Source: Ampelocalamus luodianensis
Taxonomy: Eukaryota; Streptophyta; Magnoliopsida; Poales; Poaceae
Direction: 5' to 3'
Assembly (NCBI GenBank): GCA_036346255.1
Contig: CM070620.1
Location: forward strand, 17,968,671-18,032,670
Length of the DNA stretch: 64,000 nt
This document shows positions 33,584-44,894 of the stretch, piece by piece. Position 1 is the stretch's first letter, and the number at the start of each line of letters is the position of its first letter. The notes beneath the pieces are model-generated. The model was not told where the DNA came from and did not search any database. It saw only the letters and a program-made list of their open reading frames with translations. The position numbers and the translations under genes are program-made.

Positions 33584-34760
33584 TCATATATCATATGTGC
33601 TATCACACCTACGCTCCAGTGCTTGCTGCTAGCTAGGATGCATCTGAGTTGTCATATATACTTTCTATGAAGAACTATGCCATGTAGTCAGTTCCTTTTT
33701 ACGGGAGAATGTCATGTATTCAGTACGTACTTGCACTTGCTATATGTAGCCGATAATCCCATGTATTCATGTACTGTATTTGCAGAACATATCGTGCACG
33801 TATGAGTGTATCCACTATTCCACTTTTGTTACCCCTGCGATACATATATGTCTGTCAAGTCTTGTACTAGAGGTTGTATCTATGCTTCGATTCTGATAAA
33901 CTAAAGCACCGGGCCAAACGGGGGCATCGATCGGCTAGCCAGTACAACGACGACCGAGCAAATATGTAGCCTGCGATGGGCAGAGTCGGGCTAGAGGTGG
34001 CTACTACGTGTTGGCAAAGTCGTTGCCCAGCGCGCGGCAGCAGGCGTCAACCGAAAGATGGGTGCGCGATGCGCATCCACCGGCCACTCCTCAACGCCAA
34101 ACCCCAGTTTCTTGATATCACCCCTGGCTTAATTAGCCCGAATGCATCCCATCTCGTGGGCAGCTGTGTCAACCAGTGCGGAGGAGGTTACCAAGAGGAA
34201 CGACGACCGAACGAGGCCGATTTAGCTGCCGACGCATGACATGAAGGGTGGGTTGAATATAAGCGAATTGTTCGTTTTTTCTCGTAAGCTTAAGTTTTTG
34301 AGTAAATTAGTTAGTGTATACAACTCAATATGATATCAAAGATAAAAGGTTTTGAGTTCAAGACCTGGTTGACGCAATTAAAGAAAAATAATTGTAGTTC
34401 ACTTCTATTCCACATCTTAAGTTTGAGCGAGCTAACACACAAGAGAGTATTGAAGTATAAATAAATTGAAATTGTCCGTCTTTTCTCGTAAACTTAAATT
34501 TTTTAGTGAATTGATTGATACATAAAACTCAATACGGTGCAGCCAACGAGCGACCCTCTGCTATATATGCTTTGGATGAAACGAGCCGCGTGCCATCCAC
34601 AGCGGCCACTCCCCACTCGGACGAGCGACCTCCTGATTCATGAATCTTACCCAAACTTTTCATGTCTATCATAATATATTAATATGCAATGGACTCGGTT
34701 CTGCCGCTGGAGGGCCATGCATTGACGATGAACCGTCCGATTTAAAACTAGCAGTCCATT
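33584..34760. other. Intergenic spacer with a diverged direct repeat
   Basis: No gene recognised. The segment at 34255-34332 (ttctcgtaagcttaag.tttt.gagtaaatt) recurs at about 34468-34540 with substitutions, roughly 213 bp apart. The remainder is unassigned. Confidence 0.4.
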
Positions 34761-34908
34761 TTTTAGATAATGGAAGAGAAAACCTCTCCCGGCCTCTGTA
34801 TCAAAGATGCACACAACCTAATTTATTAATAAGTTCAAAACACCATAGTAGCTAAACTGTTAAAAAGGGCATGAAGCCTTACAAGCAAATGATGACTGAA
34901 AATTAAAT

Positions 34909-37900
34909 TTAATCATTACAAATCCTGTGACTAAATTGCCACCCGTGAGTACATAAAAATTGCTTCGCCACAACCTCCAAACGGTCGCTTCCAGCCAGCA
35001 TGGACTCCTTCTGGTCTGGTTTCTGCAGGTTTGCCCAAGCCCTCAGCCAGTGCCCAGTCAAAAAGATAATCTGCAGTGGATTAGTAACAAACTTTTTATT
35101 AAAAATGGTATCATTCCGGCATAACCAGATAGACCAACATAAGGCACTAGCTCCCACCAGGAGTTGTGACTTTAAAATTGTTGGAATTCTGGCTAGCCAA
35201 TTCCCGAACATGTTTGCTACGCTCACAGGGGTGGATAAATTAAACGCACAACGGACAACCCACCAAGTGAGACGCGCAAGTGGGCAGTCAATAAAAAGAT
35301 GTTGAATAGTTTCCTCTTTAATATAGAAACAACACTGCTTGCTGCCCCTCCAATTTCTTTTAAGGAGGTTGTCTTTAGTTAAAACTACCCCTTTTTTGAG
35401 ATACCAAAGGAAAATTTGTACTTTTAAGGGAATTTTAATTACCCAAAATAAATTCCTAATAGGGACGCGACAATTGCTAATTAGAGCCCCGTAGAAAGAT
35501 TTGACCGTAAAAAGGCCATATTTATTTAAATTCCATTTGAAGATATCCTTTTGAGAGCTTAATTGTAAATTAGCAATTCTCAAAATTAAATCATTCCAAG
35601 CATATAACTTGGGACCAATAATAGGTCTACGAAAGGAATTATTTAAATGTGTCGATCTGATAATAGTTGCCACAGTATCCTCCTTTCTCCTTACCACATT
35701 ATAAATAATAGGGTATTGTCTTTTCAAAGGAGAATCTCCTAACCAAATATCTTCCCAAAACCTAGTTTTCCTTCCATTTTGAACCTGGAAAGACCCAAAC
35801 CGAAGAAATTGATCTTTAATTTTCATAAGACCCGACCAAAAATGCGAAGTCCCAGGCTTATTAACCACCTACGAAAGACTTTTATCACCCAAATACTTTC
35901 TCGGTAGCAACGATTGCCAAACACCTTCTTCATTCAGCAGTTTAAATAACCATTTCCCAAGCAAACTTTTATTTTTTGCGTCTAAGTTGGGAACGCCTAG
36001 TCCACCATGCTCTTTGGGCGAACAAACTACACTCCATTTCGTAAGTCTGTACTTACGCTTATGATTGTCACTCTGCCAATAGAATCTAGATCGATAAAAG
36101 TCTAGTCGTTTAAGGACTTGTCTAGGAACTTCAAAAAAGGAAAACATAAACATAGGCGCATCGCTTAGTACCGAGTTAATAAGTACTAACCGTCCCCACG
36201 CATATATTTTTTCCTTTCCAACTACTAAGTTTTTTCTCAAATCTATCCTCTACCCCTTTCCAATCACTATTTCTTAACTTTTTAAAGTGGATAGGAATGC
36301 CCAAGTACCTAAAAGGAAAAGCACCCACTTCACAACCAAATAAATGAGTAAACTGTGGTTCAACAGCTTTGGCAGCACCAAAACAAAAAAATCTCACTCT
36401 TATGAAAATTAATCTTTAAACCCGATAACTGTTCAAAGACACAAAGAATCAACTTTAGATTTTTGGCTTGTTCCAAATCATTATTCAAAAAGAGGATCGT
36501 ATCATCAACATATTGTAAAATTGACAAACCATCCTCAATCAAGTGAGGAACTATGCCTGATAATAGGCCTACTTCTTTAGCACGATTTATAAAAATGGCT
36601 AGCATGTCCCCCACAATGTTAAAAAGAATAGGAGACATAAGATCACTTTGCCTAAGCCCCTTCTGAGTTTGGAAAAAGGATCCAAGATCATCATTAACTT
36701 TAATTCCAACACTCCCTCCCTTAACCATACTTTCCACCCAGGAACACCACTTAGCAGAAAAGCCTTTCATCTTTAAAGTTTGAATTAAAAACGGCCATTT
36801 AACCTTGTCATAAGCTTTCTCAAAATCTATCTTAAAAACTATTCCATCCAAATTCTTTTTATGCAATTCATGGATTGTTTCATGGAGAATAACCACTCCA
36901 TCAAGAATAAATCTCCCGCATAAAAGCCGATCGAAGGTCTAACCACCTTCTGAGCTACCTCCATAAGCCTATTAGTAAGAACTTTAGTAAAAATTTTAAA
37001 ACTAACATTTAAAAGACAAATCGGTCTGTACTGTTGTATTTGTTTAGCGTCCGTTTTTTTGGGAAGCAATGTAATGATCCCAAAATTCAAGCTATAAAGA
37101 GAAAGTGAACACTTATGAAAATCCTGAAACATAGCTAACAAGTCAAATTTAATGATATCCCAAAACGCCTGATAGAACTCGGCAGGGAAATCATCTGGCC
37201 CGGGTGCTTTGTTATGGTCCATTTGAAAAATAGCTTCCGTCACCTCTTTTTCAGAGAAAGATTCTGTAAGGAAATTATTTTCCATCTCAGAAACTTGAGG
37301 TATATCATTTACAACAGAATCAACCATAGAAATATGATTATTTTCGGAAGGTCCAAACAAAACTTTATAATAATTAGTGATATACGTTTTTAATTGTACA
37401 TCACCTCGAATTATTCCTTCCTCCTGTTCGAGTTGGAAAATTCTTTGACGTCTATGCTTCCCATTCGCCATCAAATGGTAAAAGCGTGTATTTCTATCCC
37501 CCTCCAAAAGAAATTTCGCTTTAGACCTTTGATACCACTTAATTTCTTCTTCTCTCAGAAGATGTGCCAATCTCTCATTAGCAACCCTTTTAAGATTAAG
37601 CTCATGATCAGACAATCTCACAACCTCAGCTCTTTTATCAAGCTCATCAATTAATAGATTAAGCTCAATTTTTTTTCCTTTTTATACGTTCCACTGGTAT
37701 TTTTAGCCCAACCACAAAGAAAACTTCTGAGAGATCTAATCTTACACTGCCAAATTTGCAAGGCTGAAAGACCCGTAGTATTTGATTTCCATACATCAGC
37801 CACCAACTCCCTAAAACCCTCTCTACCCAACCAACCTAATTCAAATTTAAATAATGGTTGTCTACCTCTCAAAGAAGCCGCTCTCGTATTTAAAAGCAAG

Positions 37901-38541
37901 GGCGTGTGATCTGATAAAGACCTTTCAAGCGCATTAACAGTGACCAAAGGAAATTTATTCTCCCAATCTATATTCATTAAGACTCTATCCAACTTTTCAA
38001 ATGTTGGATTATCTAAAGAATTGGCCCAAGTAAATTGTCTACCTGATAAAACTATTTCTCTTAAATCCAAGTTATTAATCACAGCATTAAACAAGAAAGG
38101 CCACCTAGACTCAAAATTATCATTATTTTTTTCATTTGAATGCCTAATGATATTAAAATCACCCCCAATTAAAATAGGAAGCGATTCTTTCCTACAAGCA
38201 TGAACGAATTCAGTAAGAAACTTTTCCTTGAATTGAGTTTGAGCTGCACCGTAAATAGCCACAAGAACCCACTGAAAGTCATCCTCTCTGTTTTTTAGAT
38301 GAAACTTAACATAAAAATCACCAGCATCAATAGAGCTAATATCGAAAACCTGAGGATCCACTCCTAAAAGGATACCCCCTGAACGACCTAGTGGGGGGGG
38401 GAAATGCCACAAAAAATTCTGCCCACCACAAAGATGGTTAAGACTAGCTACTGAAAAGTCTTTTTTACCAGTTTCTAGAATTGCCACAAAATCTAGATGC
38501 TGTTCCTTAACCAAATTACAAATGAAATGATGCTTAGCCAA
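34909..38541 (-). pseudogene. L1 LINE ORF2 remnant (endonuclease, RT, zinc-binding domain)
   Basis: Endonuclease at 38541-37651 (FVAILETGKK, RSGGILLGVD, LIGGDFNIIRH, TWANS, LSDHTPLLL). Reverse transcriptase from 37621 to about 36170 (KAPGPDDFPAEFYQAFWD, YRPICLLNVSFKIFTKVL, FKIDFEKAYDKVKW, ILQYVDDTILF). C-terminal part at 36240-34909 with zf-RVT sequence (FTVKSFYGAL, KIPLKVQIFLWYL, HLFIDCPLARLTW). Breaks: between 37651 and 37621, around 36840-36896, around 36360-36397, near 36180-36240, and an in-frame TAG at 35869-35871. Nonfunctional. Confidence 0.85.
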
Positions 38542-38574
38542 GTCTCCTGCACTCTGCTATTCCAAAAATACCTT

Positions 38575-39216
38575 TCATTTTAACTTTAATTTAAATGGTC
38601 TATTATGAAAATTCTTCTTTTTGGATCTCTTTTTATACGTCACTAATGTGAAATTAGATTGGTCATCCTCCAAAATACCATCTAGATCATTGCATAAGTG
38701 ACTGAATGTAGATAGATCATTGTACACTAGAGGTTCATCCTCTAAATCTTCTACTTCGACAATATCTTTATTTTGTAATCTTCCTAGTTCAATTGTCTTA
38801 AGATTGTTAACTGAGCTACCGATCTCATTACTATCAACTCCTAATGAAATGCCAATGCTAGCAATTTTTTCAACAATTTGCTCATTGGAAAAAGACAGAA
38901 AAGAAGTATTATTACTGGACTTACTTGGATTGCTTGAATCAACCTCCAGGTTTCGCACTTTCGCACGTCTTATCGCCTTTTGAACCGAATCGTCATCTCC
39001 AGACTGCTGCTTCTTAATGCGCTCACTTTGGCGAGGTTCCACCATATCCTCCTTGTGAATTAAGGATGACCGAATAACCCCACCAGACATAGGACAGCTC
39101 CAACCCAACTTGCTTTTCTTGCTTCCACTGTACTCCGGTGCAGAGATGTATTCAATTTGACCAACGGAAATTGCCTTGCCAATCATGATGAAGGAACTGA
39201 ATCTCACCCTTGCCAA
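38575..39216 (-). pseudogene. L1 LINE ORF1-like remnant
   Basis: 213-codon frame just upstream of the endonuclease, in the position of ORF1. Charged and lysine/serine-rich, without a visible zinc knuckle or RNA-recognition motif. Ends in a basic tail (KKRSKKKNFHNRPF). Its role is inferred from position only. Confidence 0.5.
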
Positions 39217-39364
39217 TCATGAGCGCTGGAGGCGAAAAGATGCTTTCTGTCTTCCTTTTTCTCCAGAATGAGATGGAATTCCACATATGACGTATTTAAC
39301 CTTCATCCTCTTATGCTTACTTTCCTTCATCCTCTTGTTCTTACTTTCTTTGTCTATGATCTAT

Positions 39365-39852
39365 TGTTGAGCAGATTATAAACCCAAGCACAAACGACAC
39401 TGTCCCTTCCCTTTCGGGCTCGAAGAAGGTTGTTTCGCTAACGAAAGATTTTGGCCCAATTGTACAACAGGTAATCTCACAATTTTTGAGTCAGGAGATG
39501 AACAATATCATGTGACTCATGTGTGAGTAGAAGATGGCACTCTGGCTGCCCGTAACATCCAGGAAAGAGGTGATACTAGTTCGGAGCGACCAATATGGTA
39601 ATATAGAAATGGAGGGTTATGGTCCTTTTGAAGATCGTTTTGATTTCTCTCTAGAATATGACATTGTACTAACGTGGGCAGTTGCCAATTTAACGTGTCG
39701 TTCAGCTATGCAGAAGAATAATCTGTATGCATGCCGCAGTGTCCACAGTGATTGCCTAAATGTCACCCATGGGAAAATATTTCTTGGATATCGTTGCAAG
39801 TATTCTTCCGGTTTTCAAAATCCGTACCTCAAGGATGGCTGTACAGGTTTAC
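39365..39852 (+). pseudogene. WAK extracellular-domain fragment
   Basis: Encodes the galacturonan-binding region of a wall-associated kinase: CPFPFGLEEGCF and LLNCT near 39400-39460, then TWAVANLTC, YACRSVHSDCLNVTHGK and GYRCKYSSGF..NPYLKDGC (about 39660-39845), which leads into the EGF repeats in intact WAKs. At least one frameshift separates the two halves (about 39560-39600), and the expected cysteine in RCKCS is tyrosine. A GT donor-like site follows at about 39845, as expected at the end of WAK exon 1, but no EGF, membrane or kinase exon follows here. Confidence 0.8.
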
Positions 39853-40700
39853 TACCGAAAACTGTTTATTTCCCGAGTGTCTGTATTTTTACCGAAATAC
39901 ATTTCCCGAGTGTTTTCCATAACACTCGGGAGATCAATACGAGCAGCAGTCGCACACATGAAAACACGATCTGAACGGGACGAAGTATAATCCCAAGTGT
40001 TTAAAACGGAAACACTCGGGAGAGAATTGGGGAGCGTGGCGCGCTCTTTTTCTCCCACCGCGCTCTTTTTTTCCCACTGCTAACCGTACATCCCCCACTC
40101 GATACCCAATCCTCCTCCGCGCCCGCGCCTTTTTCCCTCCTCCTTCGCGCGCGCCGCCCTCCCGCTTCTCCTCCTCGGCGAGCCCGGTTCCTGCGGCGCC
40201 TCCTCCCGACTCCCTCCTCCCAAGCGCCGCCGTCCTCCCTCCTCCGCACCGCCGCCCTCCTCCTCCTCCTCCTCCCGGCGACCTCCGCCTCCGGTTCGCC
40301 CATCGGGCTCGGCGCCTCGCTCCTCGCCCAGCGCCACCGCCCGTGCTCCTCTCTCGCGCCGCCTCGCTCGCTCCTCCTGGCCGCTCGCCCAAGCCCGGCC
40401 CCGGCCCGCTTGTGCGCCGACGCCTCCTCGCGGCTCGGCCAGTGTGCTCCTCCACCGCGATGCCTCTCCCGCCGCCGCAGCCGCCGAGGACGCCGGGGCC
40501 GCCGCCGGCGCCGCTTCGCCTCCCGCGCCCGCCGCCTCTCCAGCCCCGGAAGGTACCCTCTCCTCCCCTCGCTTCCTCGATTTCTCCCCGATCTTGTAAG
40601 TCGTGGTTCTTGGGAGCTGTTAGGGCGCTGGTAGATCTGGGGGCTGTGTGCGGTGCCGGCGGGAAACGGAGCATGGTTTCGATGAACTCGGGGTTTGGAT
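39853..40700. other. Hairpin-rich then GC-rich spacer
   Basis: 39870-40025 has repeated and inverted cccgagtgt/acactcggg motifs, suggesting a small transposon end or MITE. 40060-40560 is very GC-rich with C/T-rich + strand; long frames on the minus strand here are arginine/glycine artefacts. A short frame from ATG 40460 is proline-rich. No gene assigned. Confidence 0.4.
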
Positions 40701-41427
40701 GTAATCTTCTTCACTTGCTAGGTTGGTGGGGTGCTGTCACGGGACGGTCAATGTCACCGTGAATCGCTCGTGCGGCGATGAGGGGTGTCGCGGTGGTACG
40801 GATCGTTCGTCACCGCCCACTCTGGGACGGGAGATGCTCGCCTCGGTGGCGGCGCGGTACGGGTTCTCAATGCCGACGTTGATGGAGCTGCTCAGGAGGT
40901 ACAACCCCGGGATGGACGAGGTCTCTGGGAAGGGAATTGTGTTTATCCCGGTGAAAGGTGAGGGTTTCTTTTCCAGCTTGATTTGGGAATTTGTGAATTG
41001 TGAAGGGGTTTGGGTAACTATTGTTTTCTGTAGGTAGTTGTATTTCTCCTCTCGAGAGAAAAAGGAAGTTTGATTTCAGCTAGAATTTGATCGAGGTGGT
41101 ATAGTGTTTAATGTTCATAGCGTGTTTGTGAGTGGCTCAAACTTCAGAGTAACATAGTAGTATGTCTTTGTGATCTTTTCTGGGTGGCAATCCTGCCCCA
41201 TTTATCTTGATTGCAGACAATGAAATGACTGATCTTTTGGTTACCAAAAATGCAATCCCTGTAATGTTCCATTTCATTGACACAGATCGATATTGCGTCA
41301 TAGTATTTTACTGTTTTAATGTCTGGTAACCTTATTTATCCTGGATTGCAGTTGTTTGACATCTAGTGTGGTAGTGCCTAGCTACCTTATATAGTAAGTC
41401 AACAACTCCATACATTTAAAATGAACG

Positions 41428-41547
41428 TGTTGGAGAGTTCGTATTTGATCTAGATAATGAGTTGTATTAGAGTTGGACTCTACTGTGAGACTATAAATAA
41501 AGGGTGTGAGGTCCTACGGGAGACACAATATTTTTCGGCATCCTACA
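41428..41547 (+). repeat. copia 5' LTR (120 bp)
   Basis: TG...CA repeat with a TATA-like ctataaataaag near 41489. Compared with the 3' copy I count five substitutions, all transitions, and one 2 bp indel. Confidence 0.95.
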
Positions 41548-41560
41548 TGGTATCAGAGCC
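41548..41560 (+). promoter_or_regulatory. copia primer-binding site
   Basis: tggtatcagagcc directly abuts the LTR; complementary to the initiator tRNA-Met 3' end. Confidence 0.9.
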
Positions 41561-42174
41561 ACTGTCCACCACCAATTCCTAACCCTAGCCCTCACGTACC
41601 TCAGCCACCGCCGCCGCCGTTCAACTCGAAGTCGTCCCCGCGCCTGCGCAGCCACTAGCCGCCGCCACCACTCGGGCGGGCGCGCGGGCCGCCGCCGCCG
41701 CACCTTGCGGGTGGGCGTGCGGGCCATAGCCGCCGCTCGGGCTCGGCGCTTGGTGCTCGGGGAGAGGAAGGGGGAACCGCCGCTCCGGCCGACGGAGGAG
41801 GAGAGGAGATCGTGGGGGAGAAGCAGATCCGTCCGCTCGGGGGAAGAGGCGCTTGCCGGTGCTTCGGTTTCGGTGGAAAGGAGGGAGCGCTCGGGAGAAA
41901 TAAGGAGCTCTACCAGCGCTCGGGAGAGATTTGAGCTCGGGAGAAGGAGCGCTCGGGAGAAAGGAGCTCGACTGTGCGCTCGGGAGAAAGAAGGAGCTCG
42001 GCTGCTTCTTGAGGTTCGAACCGAAAACCAAAGAGATTATGTATGATTTGGGTAATTGTAAAGGTAATCATCCAGGTTTGTCAGAACATTGATGCGTAAA
42101 GAATTGCCGTGATCGTGGGAGATACGCGCGGCATATCTTGGCAGTAATTGACATTGCTCCGGTTGTTTGAGAAG

Positions 42175-43740
42175 ATGAACCCTGAAGAAATTAAGGCTGC
42201 GAGGAAGGAGGGGGAAGAAGCCGCAATGAGGGCGGTAGAAGAGGGAAGAAAGGCAGTGGTTGAGACTACTTCCTCGCTAGTAACTCAAGGTGACATGGGA
42301 AGCATGTTACAAGACCTCTTTGCGACAGGTATGATAGGTCCGAGGGTTGGTGCAGGGTCATCTGACTTAAAGCTGGAGATAATGCCGAATGATATAAAAT
42401 TGAAAGGAAGTAAAAATTACCTGAGTTGGTCTAGAAGGGCTCAGCTAATTCTGAGGACAAAGGGGGTGGAGCACTACCTGCGGGAGACTTGCGTTGAGCC
42501 TACAGACAAGGCGAGCATGGATTGGAGGATGTGGAACACCACCAACTCTGTGGTGGTAGCTTGGTTGCTAACTTCTATGTCTCCATCCATCGCTCGAATG
42601 GTGGAGATGATGCAGAGTGCACCGGCGATATGGAAGACGTTGAGCAACATGTACTCCGGGGCAGGAAATGTAATGATGATGGTGGAGGTCCAAGGCAAGG
42701 TGGAGGCCCTGAAACAGGAGGAGAACACTGTCCAGGAGTATGCTAGTGAATTACAGCAACTGTGGGCAGATTTAGATCACTATGATCCACTGCAGTTAAC
42801 ATGTGCTGGTGATATTGAGACGGGTAGAGTGTGGTTGCAACGCAGACGAGTTATACACTTTCTAAAAGGACTAAACCCAAAGTTTGAAAGTCGAAGGGCT
42901 GCCATGTTTCACTTAGCAAACTTGCCTACTATGGACGAGGCTATTTCGGCAATGGTGCAGGAGGAGATTCGACTACGAGTAATGGGGAATAACAACCCGG
43001 TTCGATCAGCATATGCCATACCAGATGATAGGGAGTGCTACAACTGTGGGATAAAAGGACATCTGAGCCGTGCTTGCCCTTCTCCACAGTATGGAGGTCG
43101 AGGTCGTGGTGGTCGTGGAGGCCGAGTTAGAGATTATCGAGACCGAGGTGGAGATCGTGGTGGTCGTGGGGATGGAGGTCGAGGAAGGGGCCGCGCTGGC
43201 CCCAGAGCTAATATGGCCCTGACAGAGGAGATCACGTCTGTTACTCTGACTGGCGATCAAGCTATGCAATGGGAGAAGTGGCAGCACGGAAAGGCATTGG
43301 AGGAGACTTCTCATGATTCCACCTCCTTTGGTCACTTTGCAAATTACACCCACGTGGGCGAAGGTACTCAGGCACATGCCCTTGCATCCACATATAAGCA
43401 CTCTCGTATTGATTGGATCATAGATTCAGGGGCATCCAAGCATGTCACGGGTTCTCTGAGTGCTTTTGCATCTTACACCCCATATACTCATTCTGAAACT
43501 ATCCAAACAGCTGATGGGACCTCTCATCTTATTCAGGGTGTAGGATCTGTAGAGTGCACACCATCTATTGCTTTGTCCTCCGTCTTGCATGTTCCCTCCT
43601 TTCCAGTCAACCTCCTTTCAGTTAGTTCTATCATTGATCAATTCAAATGCACTATCACATTTGATGAGGATTCGAGTTTGTTCCAGGAGAAGAGAACTGG
43701 GCAGTGGATTGGGATTGGAAGAAGGCGTAATGGGCTATGA
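42175..43740 (+). pseudogene. copia Gag-protease frame
   Basis: ATG at 42175. Gag core with YLSWSRRAQLIL, WKTLSNMYSG and VQEYASELQQLW; zinc knuckle CYNCGIKGHLSRAC near 43036; a glycine/arginine-rich stretch; then the aspartic protease site WIIDSGASKHVT near 43414. The frame is open up to a TGA at 43738-43740, where a tryptophan codon is expected, and a second stop (TAG, 43849-43851) follows in the same frame. Gag itself looks intact; the polyprotein cannot be read through. Confidence 0.88.
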
Positions 43741-44894
43741 TACATTGATCAGGTTGATGCGGCATTGGCTGTGGCTGTAGGAGGACTCGAGAGAGAAGTT
43801 TTGTTACATCATCGTCGCTTAGGACATTTATCATTTGAGAGTTTAAGTTAGTTATACCCTGATTTGTTCAAAAGGGTAGACAAGAGTAAACTTATGTGTG
43901 ATGCTTGTGAGTTTGGAAAGCATACACGGTCTACATATAGTAGCATTGGTCTTCGGAGTTATGAACCTTTTATATTAGTACATTCAGATGTTTGGGGTAC
44001 GTGCTCGCATTATCGTGAGTGGTTTTAAGTGGTTTATCACATTCATTGATTGCTATACTGCCGACTTGATTTATATGATGAAACACAAGAGCGAGGCCCT
44101 TCGATGTTTCCAGGACTTCCATAGGATGGTGGCTACTCAGTTTGACACAAAGGTTCGGATTCTTCGATCTGATAATGGAACTGAGTATATTAATAAGGAG
44201 TTTGCAGCGTATCTCTCAGAAGAGGGAATACTTCATCAGACTACTTGTCCAGGAACCCCACCTCAGAATGGAGTGGCAGAAAGGAAGAATAGACATTTGT
44301 TGGAGGTAGCACGTTCACTCATGTTTCAGGTGAATGTGCCAAAGAGGCTGTGGAGCGAGGCAGTGATGACGGCAGCGTATCTCATCAATCGCATGCCATC
44401 TCGAATACTTGGGATGAAGTCTCCAGCTGAACTTCTTTTGGGCCAACGGGAGTTCAAGGTGCCTCCCAAGGTGTTTGGTTGTGTGTGTTTTGTACGAGAC
44501 CACCGACCATCGGTTGGCAAGTTGGAACCACAGGCATTAAAGTGTATCTTTATAGGCTACTCATCGAGTCAGAAGGGCTATAGATGCTGGAACCCAGTCG
44601 AACAAAGGTTGTTCGTGAGTATGGATGTGACGTTCCGGGAGTTTGAGCCTTACTACACGAGTGGAGGTACTCTTGATCAGTATTTGGAGCTCTATCCTAT
44701 TACTGAGGGTGACAGTCGAGAGGGGGAGAATAAGGAGAGTCAACGAGAAGAAGTTATTGTGGGAACAATTCCGTGCCCAAACCTAACGCAATATGCGAGA
44801 GAAGTCCTAGCCCCAAAAGAATTGAAGGTTTATCAGTGAAGACGCTTTGGGAAACAGAGGGAGAAGCAGAGAGACAAACAAACAGCACCTGAGC
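43741..44894 (+). pseudogene. copia integrase region
   Basis: The zinc-binding lead-in (HHRRLGHLSFES, then CDACEFGKH, about 43808-43922) is followed by a frameshift near 44000-44030 and the integrase core in the frame 43988-44839: FITFIDCYT, ILRSDNGTEYINKEF, TPPQNGVAERKNRHL, KVFGCVCF. The D, D and E catalytic residues are visible. TGA at 44837-44839. The gypsy element interrupts the region at 44894/44895. Confidence 0.85.

Larger units (their letters stand above)
34762..39240 (-). mobile_element. Long L1-clade LINE, decayed
   Basis: Read on the minus strand: an ORF1-like remnant, apurinic endonuclease, reverse transcriptase and C-terminal zinc-binding domain, ending near 34762 in an A-tract (tttttt on the + strand at 34761-34766). 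About 4.5 kb, so near full length but broken by several frameshifts and stops. No target duplication found. It lies between the two WAK fragments. Confidence 0.85.

Noticed and set aside
35000..35305. 101-codon plus-strand ORF
   Set aside because: Antisense shadow of the L1 zinc-binding domain on the minus strand.
40460..40560. Proline-rich first exon for the LysM kinase starting at ATG 40460
   Set aside because: Joining its possible donor (about 40553) to an acceptor near 40715 does not keep the LysM frame, and the peptide lacks a signal sequence.
40001..40714. Long minus-strand ORF (237 codons) rich in arginine and glycine
   Set aside because: Arises from a GC-rich C/T-biased tract that is open in several frames on both strands. 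No domain, no splice or start context.
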